From positions 11,821 through 75,820 of the forward strand of contig JAYQDD010000008.1 in the NCBI GenBank assembly GCA_038138145.1: DNA of 64,000 nucleotides, in the 5' to 3' direction. The position numbers were made by a program, and so were the translations under genes. Shown here piece by piece: positions 1 through 8,285 of the stretch (position 1 is the stretch's first letter; every line of letters starts with the position of its first letter). Below the pieces are notes generated by a model. It was not told the DNA's origin, made no database searches, and saw only the letters and a list, made by a program, of their open reading frames with translations. The DNA is from UBA3537 sp038138145 (GTDB taxonomy: Bacteria > Bacteroidota > Bacteroidia > Flavobacteriales > Flavobacteriaceae).

Positions 1-691
1 GAATATTCACAAGAGCTCCTCCAGAATTTCCTGGATTTACAGCAGCATCAGTTTGAATAAACGATTGTGTGTTTCTTCCAGAAAGATCTCTCGATTTTGC
101 ACTAATAATACCTGCCGTTACTGTCGAAGTCAAATTGAAGGGGTTGCCAACGGCCAAAACCCATTCGCCAATTTTGGCCGTATCACTGTCACCAAAAGTA
201 GTATAAGTCAGTTCCTCATCAGATTCAATTTTAAGTAAGGCAATGTCTGTTACCGGGTCGGTACCCACAAGGTTGGCTTCAAATGTTTTGTTGTTGTTGG
301 TGGTCACTTCAATGGATTGTGCACCTTCAATGACATGATTGTTGGTGATGATGTATCCATCGGGGGAAATAATCACTCCAGAACCTGTTCCTATCTGTGG
401 ACGGCTCTGTAGACGACCAAAAAATAAGTCTTCAAAAGAGGTGTACCCTTTACTCATGGTTGTATTTTTGACATGCACCACAGCGTGCAAGGTTTTTTCT
501 GCGGCTGTAGTAAAATCTACATTGGTGCCCCCACTCGCTACTGAAGTATAGTTTACAGGTTGAAAAAATGGAACTTCTGTAGGGGGTTCGTAAGCTATAT
601 AGTCGTTTTTCTTTTGCAATTGGGTGTAGACGCCTAGCGTCATTGCACCACCAAGAGCCGAGACCGCTAATAATGTGAATAGTTTTTTCAT
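1..691 (-). CDS. HtrA/DegP-type trypsin-like serine protease (5' part; runs off the window edge)
   Basis: Periplasmic serine protease/chaperone of the HtrA (DegP/DegQ) family, which degrades misfolded envelope proteins. The ATG at 691-689 opens 230 visible codons; the 3' end, expected to hold the PDZ domains, lies outside the window. A short hydrophobic N-terminus (about residues 3-23) serves as signal or anchor. The full catalytic triad is visible: His119 in TNNHVIEGA, Asp149 in DPVTDIALLK and Ser223 in NPGNSGGAL. It is divergent from dapF with a gap of about 125 bp. Family assignment is firm; whether it is DegP, DegQ or DegS type cannot be decided without the C-terminus. Confidence 0.93.
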   Translation of the reverse strand, partial: MKKLFTLLAVSALGGAMTLGVYTQLQKKNDYIAYEPPTEVPFFQPVNYTSVASGGTNVDFTTAAEKTLHAVVHVKNTTMSKGYTSFEDLFFGRLQSRPQIGTGSGVIISPDGYIITNNHVIEGAQSIEVTTNNNKTFEANLVGTDPVTDIALLKIESDEELTYTTFGDSDTAKIGEWVLAVGNPFNLTSTVTAGIISAKSRDLSGRNTQSFIQTDAAVNPGNSGGALVNI

Positions 692-781
692 GATCTTGAT
701 GTTTTAGTTTAGGTTCTTATAACTTTAAAATTAATTTTTTATTGAACGAATAATTAAAATTTAACGCACTTTTAACAACGA

Positions 782-809
782 TTGATTCCATCTAATATTC
801 CTATATTTG
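782..809 (+). promoter_or_regulatory. Bacteroidetes-type promoter of dapF
   Basis: TTG at 782-784, 17 nt, then TATATTTG at 802-809, matching the Bacteroidetes -33/-7 pattern (TTG and TAnnTTTG). The dapF ATG at 818 lies only 8 nt after the box, so the transcript would have almost no leader. Confidence 0.65.
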
Positions 810-817
810 CAAGGCAA

Positions 818-1603
818 ATGACATTTACATTTTATAAATATCAAGCCACTGGAAATGATTTTGTGATGATTGATAATCGCTCACAAACTTTTGACAAAAA
901 TAATACCAAACTCGTTGCAGCGCTTTGCGACCGTCGTTTTGGCATTGGTGCCGATGGACTTATTTTATTGGAGAACAGTTCAGACTATGATTTTGAAATG
1001 GTGTATTTCAATGCGGATGGCAACCAAAGCAGTATGTGTGGCAATGGGGGTAGAAGTATTGTCGCCTTTGCAAAACAGCTTGGAATTATAGAAAATACCA
1101 CAACCTTTTTGGCTATTGACGGTGCCCACGAAGCACGTATAGACGGAGATGAAATTCACCTAAAAATGCAGTCTGTTGCTGAACTTCATTTGGCGTCTGA
1201 CTATGTGACCCTGGATACAGGTTCGCCACATTATGTAGCCTTCAAATCTGAAATAGATGCGTTAGATATCAAACAAGAAGGGGCTCAAATTCGCTACAGT
1301 TCATCTTTTAAACAAGAAGGGATTAATGTGAATTTTGTGTCACAATTGGAAAAAAATTCTTTTAGTATACGAACTTATGAACGTGGCGTAGAGGATGAGA
1401 CTCTATCGTGCGGAACAGGAGCTACGGCTGCGGCTATTGCAATGCACTCTATGAAAAAAACGAATGCAGAACACATTACGCTCAAGACCAAAGGGGGAAC
1501 GCTTCAAGTGTCTTTCCAATACTCAGAAGGAGTTTACGCCAATGTTTGGTTGTCAGGAGCAGCTCATTTGGTTTTTCAAGGAACATATCCCATAAACAAA
1601 TAA
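818..1603 (+). CDS. dapF: diaminopimelate epimerase
   Basis: Converts LL- to meso-diaminopimelate, the last shared step for lysine and peptidoglycan synthesis, in the cytoplasm. The protein of 261 residues starts MTFTFYKYQATGNDF; the ATG at 818 is preferred over an upstream in-frame TTG (782) because the family begins here and the TTG lies in the promoter. The two catalytic-cysteine motifs are visible: MCGNGGRSI in the first half and LSCGTGATAAA in the second. mltG follows 4 nt after the stop, which suggests co-transcription of two cell-wall genes. Confidence 0.96.
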   Translation: MTFTFYKYQATGNDFVMIDNRSQTFDKNNTKLVAALCDRRFGIGADGLILLENSSDYDFEMVYFNADGNQSSMCGNGGRSIVAFAKQLGIIENTTTFLAIDGAHEARIDGDEIHLKMQSVAELHLASDYVTLDTGSPHYVAFKSEIDALDIKQEGAQIRYSSSFKQEGINVNFVSQLEKNSFSIRTYERGVEDETLSCGTGATAAAIAMHSMKKTNAEHITLKTKGGTLQVSFQYSEGVYANVWLSGAAHLVFQGTYPINK

Positions 1604-1607
1604 TCTT

Positions 1608-2651
1608 ATGAGCATAAAGAAAATAGCTATAGCATTTGTGTTTGTTGGCCTTGTTGTTCTTGCTGGTTTTTCATACTACATCTACTCTGTAATGTTGGTG
1701 TCCAACACTGCATTCAATGGCAAAGAAGCGTTTATTTTTATCCGTTCAGGTGCAACTTATGACGAGGTGCGCTCCGATCTGGAACCTTTACTCATCGATA
1801 TCAATACATTTGATGTTTTGGCCAAACAAAAAAAATACACTTCAAATATCAGAGCAGGACGCTACCGCATTTCTAAGGGAATGACCAATAATGACATCAT
1901 CAATTCGATCAGAAGTCAAAACATTCCACTTACAGTTTCTTTCAATAACCAACATAGTTTGCCACAATTGGCCAAAAGAATTTCCAATCAAATCGAGGCT
2001 GATAGTTTGTCACTTGTTCAAGCGTTTACAGATCAAGATTTTTTAAAGGAATACGGATTTACACCAGAAACTGCACTAGCGATGTACTTGCCCAACAGCT
2101 ACGAGTTTTTCTGGAATACATCTGCTGAGAAATTTAGAACCAAAATACTTAAATCATACAACAGCTTTTGGAACGCTAAACGAACAACACAAGCACAAAA
2201 AATTGGACTTTCAACAGTAGAAGTCTCTATTCTTGCGGCCATTGTTCAAGAAGAATCCAAACAAAAAAGCGAACAACCACGAGTGGCGGGAGTCTATATG
2301 AACCGATTGAAAAGAGGGTGGGCACTTCAAGCGGACCCCACGCTGAAATTTGCCGCCTATCAACTTCCATCCTACAAAAATAAAGTCATCAAACGTGTTT
2401 TAAACAAGCACAAAACCATCAAATCACCCTACAACACCTATTTGTATAAAGGCCTTCCACCAGGTCTTATTGCTATGCCCGATTTGTCGGCTATAGAGGC
2501 AGTGCTTTATTATGAGCAACACGATTTTTTCTATTTTGCGGCCAATCCACAACGTCCAGGGTTTCATAATTTTGCAAAAACACTCTCTGGGCACAACAAA
2601 AATGCGCGATCATACCAAAATTACCTCAGTAAGAAAGGTATTTTGGAATAG
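1608..2651 (+). CDS. mltG: endolytic murein transglycosylase MltG
   Basis: Inner-membrane lytic transglycosylase (YceG family) that cuts nascent glycan strands and is thought to set their length. It has 347 residues with one N-terminal membrane helix (about 7-27), a LysM-like region, and the catalytic domain with the family signature around AAIVQEESKQ (Glu215 or Glu216 is the likely catalytic residue), followed by ADPTLKFA and SPYNTYLYKGLPPGLI. It begins 4 nt after dapF and the two probably form one operon. Confidence 0.95.
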   Translation: MSIKKIAIAFVFVGLVVLAGFSYYIYSVMLVSNTAFNGKEAFIFIRSGATYDEVRSDLEPLLIDINTFDVLAKQKKYTSNIRAGRYRISKGMTNNDIINSIRSQNIPLTVSFNNQHSLPQLAKRISNQIEADSLSLVQAFTDQDFLKEYGFTPETALAMYLPNSYEFFWNTSAEKFRTKILKSYNSFWNAKRTTQAQKIGLSTVEVSILAAIVQEESKQKSEQPRVAGVYMNRLKRGWALQADPTLKFAAYQLPSYKNKVIKRVLNKHKTIKSPYNTYLYKGLPPGLIAMPDLSAIEAVLYYEQHDFFYFAANPQRPGFHNFAKTLSGHNKNARSYQNYLSKKGILE

Positions 2652-2688
2652 CGTAACTCTCTGATAATCAGCATCTTTTATTTTTATG

Positions 2689-2696
2689 TACCTTTG
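2689..2696 (+). promoter_or_regulatory. TAnnTTTG promoter box for the secreted lysozyme-like gene
   Basis: TACCTTTG at 2689-2696, 39 nt before the ATG at 2736. No convincing TTG is seen at the -33 spacing, so this is a one-element call. Confidence 0.45.
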
Positions 2697-2735
2697 CACT
2701 GTTTTTTAACAAGCATATGCTTTAAAATAGAAACA

Positions 2736-3389
2736 ATGAAACCATTTAAGATTAACTTTAGTATTGCACTTTACAGTGTTGCATGTTTTCTTTTTTTTGG
2801 ATTTACATCTTCACCAAATCTTGAACCTGTTGCTGTGGTATACCCTGATGCATTGGATATAAATTATAATTTTCCAGAACAGGATGACACTAGTGATTCA
2901 ACCCAAGACTTTGTTAATTACATCATTTTAGACCGCAGTTATGTTGGGTTTAAAGAAGCCATTGCCTTTAAAGAATCTCAAGGAAAATATACTGTAGTTA
3001 ATTCTTTAGGGTATTTGGGAAAGTATCAATTTGGAGCTTCAACGCTGAAACTTATTGGTATTTACAATTCTTCAAGTTTTTTAAAAGATCCAAAACTGCA
3101 GGAAAAAGCATTTTTGGCCAATGCCAAGCGCAACAAATGGATCTTACGCCGCGACATTAAGCGTTTTGTGGGCCACAAAATTAATGGAACTACGGTAACT
3201 GAGTCTGGAATTTTGGCTGCTGCACATTTGGCTGGTCCTGGTAATGTAAAGCGCTACTTGCGCAGTTATGGTGCAGTTGGTTTTACAGATGCTTTTGGTA
3301 CGGATATCGCCTCGTACATGCGCGATTTTTCTTCTTATGACACTTCATTTATTGTACCAAATAGACGACCTAAAGCCAAACTTCTCTAA
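2736..3389 (+). CDS. secreted transglycosylase/lysozyme-like protein
   Basis: Exported protein of 217 residues with a hydrophobic signal segment (about 8-24), a variable acidic linker, and a C-terminal region (about 65-205) that resembles lysozyme/SLT-like folds: AIAFKESQGKY carries a Glu (Glu80) followed by YLGKYQFGASTL and AAAHLAGPGNV. I infer peptidoglycan binding or cleavage. The start is the ATG at 2736, which gives a normal signal peptide; the frame is open upstream to 2694, but those codons lie at the promoter. It lies downstream of mltG but appears to have its own promoter. The enzymatic function is inferred, not certain. Confidence 0.7.
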   Translation: MKPFKINFSIALYSVACFLFFGFTSSPNLEPVAVVYPDALDINYNFPEQDDTSDSTQDFVNYIILDRSYVGFKEAIAFKESQGKYTVVNSLGYLGKYQFGASTLKLIGIYNSSSFLKDPKLQEKAFLANAKRNKWILRRDIKRFVGHKINGTTVTESGILAAAHLAGPGNVKRYLRSYGAVGFTDAFGTDIASYMRDFSSYDTSFIVPNRRPKAKLL

Positions 3390-3392
3390 TCC

Positions 3393-4106
3393 TTATTTTT
3401 GATCCTTTTGGATGATGAACAACGTTGGTCTTTTATGAAAGTCAACAGTTGTATTTTTCCAAGCTTGAGCAGTCTGTGTTTTGATGTATTCAGATTGTAA
3501 TGTGAGATCACAAGCCAAACAAATTCGTGTGTTTGGATGTAAAATCCGACACATATCCTCAAGAAGTTTTTGATTTCTGTAGGGGGTTTCGATAAACAAT
3601 TGCGCCTGTTGTTCTTCAAAAGATCGTTTTTCCAATTGTTTCAATTTGGTTTTGCGCTCAGCTTTATCGATGGGGAGATAGCCGTTAAAGGCAAAATTTT
3701 GTCCATTCATTCCTGAACTCATCATGGCCAGTAGTATAGAAGACGGCCCCACCAAAGGGACAACTTGAATGTTGTTTTCATGTGCCAAACGCACAACTTC
3801 TGCTCCAGGATCGGCCACCCCTGGACATCCCGCATCCGAAATAAGACCAATAGAAATGCCTTGTTTGCATGGCTGCAAATAGGCAGGTATTTCGGAAGGA
3901 TTTGTAAATTTATTCAACGGAAATAACCTTAAACCTGATTGAAGTTTTGTTGCGCTGACAGATTTTATGTATCGTCTGGCCGATTTTTCATTTTCGACGA
4001 TATAAATATCAATTTCTTCAATGGTCCTTTTGATGGATAAAGGTATCGTTTCCAACGGAGGTGCGTCGCCAAGCGTACTCGGAATTAAATACAATTTTCC
4101 GTTCAT
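3393..4106 (-). CDS. SAM-dependent methyltransferase, RsmI-like tetrapyrrole-methylase fold
   Basis: A protein of 237 residues related to RsmI, which 2'-O-methylates C1402 of 16S rRNA. It starts MNGKLYLIPSTLGD, then shows the fold signature ISDAGCPGVADPGAEVVRLA (about residues 91-110) and a GPSSILLAMMSSGMNGQ segment. Its N-terminus differs from classical RsmI (no GNLDD-type motif), so it may be the shorter paralogue common in Bacteroidetes. Its ATG overlaps the stop of the upstream phosphatase gene (TAATG at 4108-4104), which indicates translational coupling. Confidence 0.85.
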   Translation of the reverse strand: MNGKLYLIPSTLGDAPPLETIPLSIKRTIEEIDIYIVENEKSARRYIKSVSATKLQSGLRLFPLNKFTNPSEIPAYLQPCKQGISIGLISDAGCPGVADPGAEVVRLAHENNIQVVPLVGPSSILLAMMSSGMNGQNFAFNGYLPIDKAERKTKLKQLEKRSFEEQQAQLFIETPYRNQKLLEDMCRILHPNTRICLACDLTLQSEYIKTQTAQAWKNTTVDFHKRPTLFIIQKDQK

Positions 4107-4561
4107 TATTGTTTTGTTAATTGTGTGCTGTGGTAGGTGCAAGCATCTTCCAACAGCTTAAAGACATAATCAAAACCGTCTTCACCTCCATAATATGGAT
4201 CGGGAACTTGTTTGACATTTGCATTTGGATAATCCAAAATAAGCTTTACTTTTTGTTGTTCTTCTTCATTTTGAACATGCCGTAAAACATCGTGAAGGTT
4301 GGCATTATCCATCACAAAAATGTGATCAAATTCTTCTAAATCATAGGCTCTAAATGGCCGAGATTTTTGTTGTGCAATATCAATGTTATTTTTTTTGGCA
4401 ACTGCAACAGATCGTGGATCGGGCGCACTACCAGAGTGAAAACCGCTAGTTCCTGCAGAATCTATAAAAAAAGAAGTGTTTGCTAATTTTGATTTTAAAA
4501 TTCCTTCGGCCAAAGGGGATCTACAAATATTTCCCAAGCAAACCATTAGAATTTTGGTCAT
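4106..4561 (-). CDS. low-molecular-weight protein-tyrosine phosphatase
   Basis: Cytoplasmic phosphatase of 151 residues. The active-site loop CLGNICRS (Cys8 to Arg14, the C-x5-R signature) stands at the N-terminus, and the general-acid Asp lies in VPDPYYGG near residue 118. It sits between dnaA (10 nt upstream) and the RsmI-like methylase (1-nt stop/start overlap), so the three genes probably form one minus-strand operon. Its substrate is unknown; family members act on phosphotyrosine or phosphoarginine proteins. Confidence 0.93.
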   Translation of the reverse strand: MTKILMVCLGNICRSPLAEGILKSKLANTSFFIDSAGTSGFHSGSAPDPRSVAVAKKNNIDIAQQKSRPFRAYDLEEFDHIFVMDNANLHDVLRHVQNEEEQQKVKLILDYPNANVKQVPDPYYGGEDGFDYVFKLLEDACTYHSTQLTKQ

Positions 4562-4571
4562 AACTTGTACT

Positions 4572-5999
4572 TTATACAGACAATTTTTTTGTCAAATCTT
4601 CAACGTATTTTCGGAACTGTTTGTCTGTAGAAGAAAGGTTGTCTACAGTTTTACAAGCGTGAAGAACGGTTGCATGATCGCGCTGTCCTATTTGTGAGCC
4701 AATACTTGCAAGTGAAGCTTTGGTAAATTTTTTCGCAAAGAACATCGCTAACTGTCGTGCCTGAACGATATGTCTTTTTCTTGTTTTGGACTGAAGGGTG
4801 TCCACATCCATTTGGAAGTAGTCTGAAACGACTTTTTGAATATAGTCGATCGAAACTTCTCGTTTGGTGTTTTTTACAAATTTCTCTACGATTTCTTTAG
4901 CCAGCGAAAGTGTAATTTCTTTCTTATTAAAGGAAGATTGTGCAATTAAAGAAATGATTGCGCCTTCTAGCTCGCGTACATTAGTTTTGATGTTTTTGGC
5001 CACATATTCCACAATGTCGTCTGGCATTTCAACACCATCTCTGTACAATTTGTTTTTTATGATTGAAACACGAGTTTCAAAATCGGGTTTTTGAAGTTCA
5101 GCAGAAAGCCCCCATTTGAATCTGGACAAAAGGCGTTGCTCGATATCTTGCATGTCTACAGGAGCCTTGTCACTCGTCAAAATGACTTGTTTCCCATTTT
5201 GATGCAAATGATTAAAAATGTGAAAAAATACATCTTGAGTTCCCGATTTTCCAGATAGGAATTGAACATCATCTATGATGAGTACATCAATGATTTGATA
5301 AAAATGAATAAAATCGTTTCGGTTGTTCTTTTTTACGGACTCTATATATTGTTGTGTAAATTTCTCTGCAGAAATATACAACACTGTTTTCTCTGGATAT
5401 TTGTCTTTAATATCTACACCAATAGCATGAGCCAAGTGTGTTTTACCTAATCCTACACCACCAAAAATCAGTAGTGGATTAAAAGAGGTTCCACCGGGCT
5501 TATTGGCTACGGCAATTCCTGCATTTCTGGCCAATCTATTCGAATCTCCTTCGAGGAAATTCTCAAATGTATAAATAGGATTCAGTTGAGATTCAATTTT
5601 TACATTTCTGATGCCAGGAATAATGAATGGATTTTTAAGCTCTGGGTTTTTGTTTTTTAAAGGGATGTCTGCACGTTGAGACTTAATTGCCGAGCGGTTT
5701 GCACTAGGAATTTTTTCTGTAAAAGGTTGCTTGTTGCCATAAGTATTTTCCATCTTGATGATGTACACCAGTTTGGCATCTTCACCCAATTCTTTAGTTA
5801 ATGCAACTTTAAGAATCTTTACATAGTGTTCTTCCAACCACTCATAGAAAAATTTACTTGGAACTTGAATGCTTAGCGCTTGATCTGCTAATTTAACTGC
5901 GACAATGGGTTCAAACCATGTTTTGTATGCTTGAGGTTGAATGTTGTCCTTAATAAAATTAAGGCAATTTCCCCATACCGATTGCGCAGTGTTATTCAT
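4572..5999 (-). CDS. dnaA: chromosomal replication initiator protein DnaA
   Basis: ATP-dependent initiator that binds and opens oriC. It has 475 residues: domain I (about 1-85), a variable linker, the AAA+ domain with Walker A GGVGLGKTH (about 180-188) and Walker B VLIIDDVQFL (about 238-247), and the C-terminal DNA-binding domain with the signature GQRDHATVLHACKTV near 437-451. The ATG at 5999 matches the usual family N-terminus (SVWGNCLNFIKDNI). No cluster of DnaA boxes was recognised in the flanking 180 bp, so the origin is probably not here. It heads an operon with the phosphatase and methylase genes. Confidence 0.98.
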   Translation of the reverse strand: MNNTAQSVWGNCLNFIKDNIQPQAYKTWFEPIVAVKLADQALSIQVPSKFFYEWLEEHYVKILKVALTKELGEDAKLVYIIKMENTYGNKQPFTEKIPSANRSAIKSQRADIPLKNKNPELKNPFIIPGIRNVKIESQLNPIYTFENFLEGDSNRLARNAGIAVANKPGGTSFNPLLIFGGVGLGKTHLAHAIGVDIKDKYPEKTVLYISAEKFTQQYIESVKKNNRNDFIHFYQIIDVLIIDDVQFLSGKSGTQDVFFHIFNHLHQNGKQVILTSDKAPVDMQDIEQRLLSRFKWGLSAELQKPDFETRVSIIKNKLYRDGVEMPDDIVEYVAKNIKTNVRELEGAIISLIAQSSFNKKEITLSLAKEIVEKFVKNTKREVSIDYIQKVVSDYFQMDVDTLQSKTRKRHIVQARQLAMFFAKKFTKASLASIGSQIGQRDHATVLHACKTVDNLSSTDKQFRKYVEDLTKKLSV

Positions 6000-6012
6000 T
6001 GTTAATGTAAAA

Positions 6013-6035
6013 TTTTAGTTAGTTGGTGACTAAAA
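6013..6035 (-). promoter_or_regulatory. hairpin in the dnaA 5' leader
   Basis: TTTTAGT at 6013-6019 pairs with ACTAAAA at 6029-6035 across a 9-nt loop, 14 nt upstream of the dnaA ATG on the minus strand. It could be an operator or an mRNA leader hairpin. A near-match to the -7 box (CATATTTG on the minus strand, plus-strand CAAATATG near 6076-6084) lies further upstream. Confidence 0.3.
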
Positions 6036-6177
6036 ATTGAAACACTTGGGGGATGCTGGTTATTTTTTTGTCTGTCACAAATATGTGAACAAAATTTCTA
6101 AAAAAAAAATTAAAATTGCAGGAAATTTTATTTTTTTTTCGCTTAAATTATGCACCCTTAAATATATACATTTTTTC

Positions 6178-6576
6178 ATGAAAAGTCACCAAACAAAAGT
6201 TAAAGTCCGCTACGGTGAAACAGACCAAATGGGGGTTGTTTATCATGGAAATTACGCTCAATATTTTGAAATAGGAAGAATTGAATGGTTGTCTTCTTTG
6301 GGTGTTTCATATAAAGATATGGAAGCTCAAGGTATTATGCTTCCTGTTGTCGTTTTAAACATAAACTACAGTAAACCAGCACTTTATGAAGATATTTTAG
6401 TTATAAAAACAACTTTGATAAAGCCACCAAAAGTCTCCATTGAGTTTGAATACGAGCTTAAAAATCAACAAGGAGAACTCTTGACCACGGCCTATACAAA
6501 ACTAGTTTTTGTAGACACAAAAACACGTTTACCGATGCGTTGCCCAGACTTTTTTTTAGATAAAATGCAGAATTAA
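6178..6576 (+). CDS. acyl-CoA thioesterase, YbgC/4HBT hot-dog family
   Basis: Cytoplasmic thioesterase of 132 residues. The family motif Asp16-x-x-G-x-x-Y-H-G-N-Y (TDQMGVVYHGNYAQYFE) is complete; Asp16 is the expected catalytic residue. The frame is open upstream to 6037, but the ATG at 6178 matches the usual family start, and the upstream codons (rich in Lys, Phe and Ile over A/T runs) look noncoding. It is convergent with yigZ and shares 4 nt with it (6573-6576). The substrate is not predictable from sequence. Confidence 0.88.
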   Translation: MKSHQTKVKVRYGETDQMGVVYHGNYAQYFEIGRIEWLSSLGVSYKDMEAQGIMLPVVVLNINYSKPALYEDILVIKTTLIKPPKVSIEFEYELKNQQGELLTTAYTKLVFVDTKTRLPMRCPDFFLDKMQN

Positions 6577-7190
6577 TCGTTTAAAATTTCAAGTTCAATT
6601 TTGTGATGCGCTTCAAACGCAGTCTTTACCAATTTTAAATCTCTTTTTTTAATCGAAATTTTTAGCCAACATTTCATTTCTTGGTACTGTTCCGTGATTT
6701 TTAAATCAAATTTTTTCACAATACGCATTACGAAACTCAGTTCGTTGTATGAAAAATGAATTTTAATCGTTTTTTTAATGAAATGGGTAATTATTTTACT
6801 CGTACCCAAACTTTGTTTAGCGGTCTTCTTATAAGCTACAATAAGTCCTCCTACGCCCAGTTTGGTACCACCAAAATAACGCACCACTACGACCAAAGTG
6901 TTGGTCAATGCTTTGGCTTGTAGCTGTCCTAAAATAGGCATACCTGCACTGTTATTGGGTTCTCCATCATCAGATACTTTATAGTGTTCTCCATTTGCTC
7001 CTAGTCGATAGGCATAACAAAAATGCCCAGCTGTACGGTGTTTTTCTTTTAGTTCGGTGATGTGTTTTTGGACATCTGACACATCTTTAATAGGATACGC
7101 ATAACCAAAAAATTTACTTCCCTTGTCTTTATATAAAAGCTCATCCGAAGCACATTCAATCGATTTATACTCAAGAATTTCATTACTCAT
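6573..7190 (-). CDS. YigZ/IMPACT family protein (UPF0029)
   Basis: A protein of 205 residues of the YigZ/IMPACT family. The N-terminal domain (about 20-130) shows the signature YKVSDDGEPNNSAGMP followed by VVVVRYFGGTKLGVGGL; a small C-terminal alpha/beta domain (about 140-205) follows. The family is linked to translation or stress control, but the molecular role is not settled. Its ATG overlaps the end of ribD by 8 nt, so the two are co-transcribed and probably coupled. Confidence 0.9.
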   Translation of the reverse strand: MSNEILEYKSIECASDELLYKDKGSKFFGYAYPIKDVSDVQKHITELKEKHRTAGHFCYAYRLGANGEHYKVSDDGEPNNSAGMPILGQLQAKALTNTLVVVVRYFGGTKLGVGGLIVAYKKTAKQSLGTSKIITHFIKKTIKIHFSYNELSFVMRIVKKFDLKITEQYQEMKCWLKISIKKRDLKLVKTAFEAHHKIELEILND

Positions 7191-8154
7191 CTAATGCTAA
7201 TTTTTTTTCATTTGTATAAATGAATAACTCGTCTTGTGCACTATTTTTTTTAAATTTTAGTTTTGCTTCAAACACAGGGGCCTTCAATCCTTTATCAAAC
7301 ACAATATTTCCTTTGAATACTCTTATTTCATCCCATAAATTTTCATCTATAAAATGTTGAAGTGTCTTTTGTCCTCCTTCAACGAGTACAGAAAGGATAT
7401 TCATATCATGTAGTTTTGCACACAATTGTTGTGCACTATTCTTCTTAAAGTCTATATGTTCAGGGGTGAGGACAATGGTTTGTGCTTTGTCATCAAATAC
7501 AGCTGCTGATTTTGGTAAATTCCCTTTGTGATCGACCACAACACGGATGGGGTTTCTGCCGAAAACCATTCTTGTCGTCAACCTTGGGTTGTCTTCTAAA
7601 ACAGTATTTCCGCCCACCAAAATCGCATGTTCTTCCGAACGCCACTGGTGTACCAATTGACGTGATTCAGGCGTACTGATCCACACAGGTTTTTTGGTAT
7701 CCTTTGTGCGGGGTGCGATATAGCCATTTTGTGTTTCGGCCCATTTTAATATAATATAAGGACGCTTTTTGTTCTGAAAAGTAAAAAAACGTCGGTGGTG
7801 TGCACTACAAAGTTCTTCTTCTACACCAACAACCACCGTACAACCAGTAGATTCCAAAGCAGCTATCCCCTTTCCACTCACTTTTTTATTGGTGTCTACA
7901 CATCCAATTACAACTCTGGGTATTTTGTGCTCAATAATAAGGTTCGTACAAGGAGGTGTTTTTCCATGATGACAACAGGGCTCTAAACTTACATACAAGG
8001 TCGATTTTTCTAAAAGTGTTTTGTCCTTTACCGATGCAACAGCATTCACTTCGGCATGAGCACCGCCATAGGCACTGGTGTACCCTTCACCAATGATTTT
8101 GTCCTTGTAAACAATAACACAACCCACAGCCGGATTTGGAGCGGCAGTGCCCAA
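7183..8154 (-). CDS. ribD: bifunctional riboflavin biosynthesis deaminase/reductase RibD (start codon unclear)
   Basis: Carries out the second and third steps of riboflavin synthesis from GTP. The deaminase domain shows the zinc motifs HAEVNAV and EPCCHHGKTPPC; the reductase domain shows ILVGGNTVLEDNPRLTTR. The only canonical start in the frame is the TTG at 8154, but this would delete the conserved first helix. In-frame codons upstream encode STYIKRCIAIAKNALG, which matches RibD N-termini, back to a stop at 8220-8218, with no ATG, GTG or TTG between. The true start is probably the ATC at 8208. No FMN riboswitch is seen. Confidence 0.93.
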   Translation of the reverse strand: MGTAAPNPAVGCVIVYKDKIIGEGYTSAYGGAHAEVNAVASVKDKTLLEKSTLYVSLEPCCHHGKTPPCTNLIIEHKIPRVVIGCVDTNKKVSGKGIAALESTGCTVVVGVEEELCSAHHRRFFTFQNKKRPYIILKWAETQNGYIAPRTKDTKKPVWISTPESRQLVHQWRSEEHAILVGGNTVLEDNPRLTTRMVFGRNPIRVVVDHKGNLPKSAAVFDDKAQTIVLTPEHIDFKKNSAQQLCAKLHDMNILSVLVEGGQKTLQHFIDENLWDEIRVFKGNIVFDKGLKAPVFEAKLKFKKNSAQDELFIYTNEKKLALDE

Positions 8155-8253
8155 TGCATTTTTGGCAATTGCAATACAACGTTTTATGTATGTTGAATCT
8201 TTGATGATGAAAAACTTTTAATTTCAATGACGATATACGTATCTTCGAAACTA

Positions 8254-8283
8254 CAAAAATAAGATTAATTGCGCGGATACAAA
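8254..8283 (-). promoter_or_regulatory. promoter of ribD-yigZ
   Basis: On the minus strand TTTG (8283-8280), 18 nt, then TATTTTTG (8261-8254): a good match to the Bacteroidetes consensus. Transcription would start near 8249, placing the apparent ribD start (ATC at 8208) about 40 nt downstream. Confidence 0.65.
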
Positions 8284-8285
8284 TC

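Noticed and set aside
5999..6178. Origin of replication next to dnaA
   Set aside because: No cluster of TTATNCACA-like boxes was found in the spacer; the best match (TGTGAACAA) has only six of nine positions. AT-rich runs alone are not enough.
8209..8260. FMN riboswitch upstream of ribD
   Set aside because: The leader is only about 40 nt; the conserved RFN helices would need well over 100 nt and none is seen.
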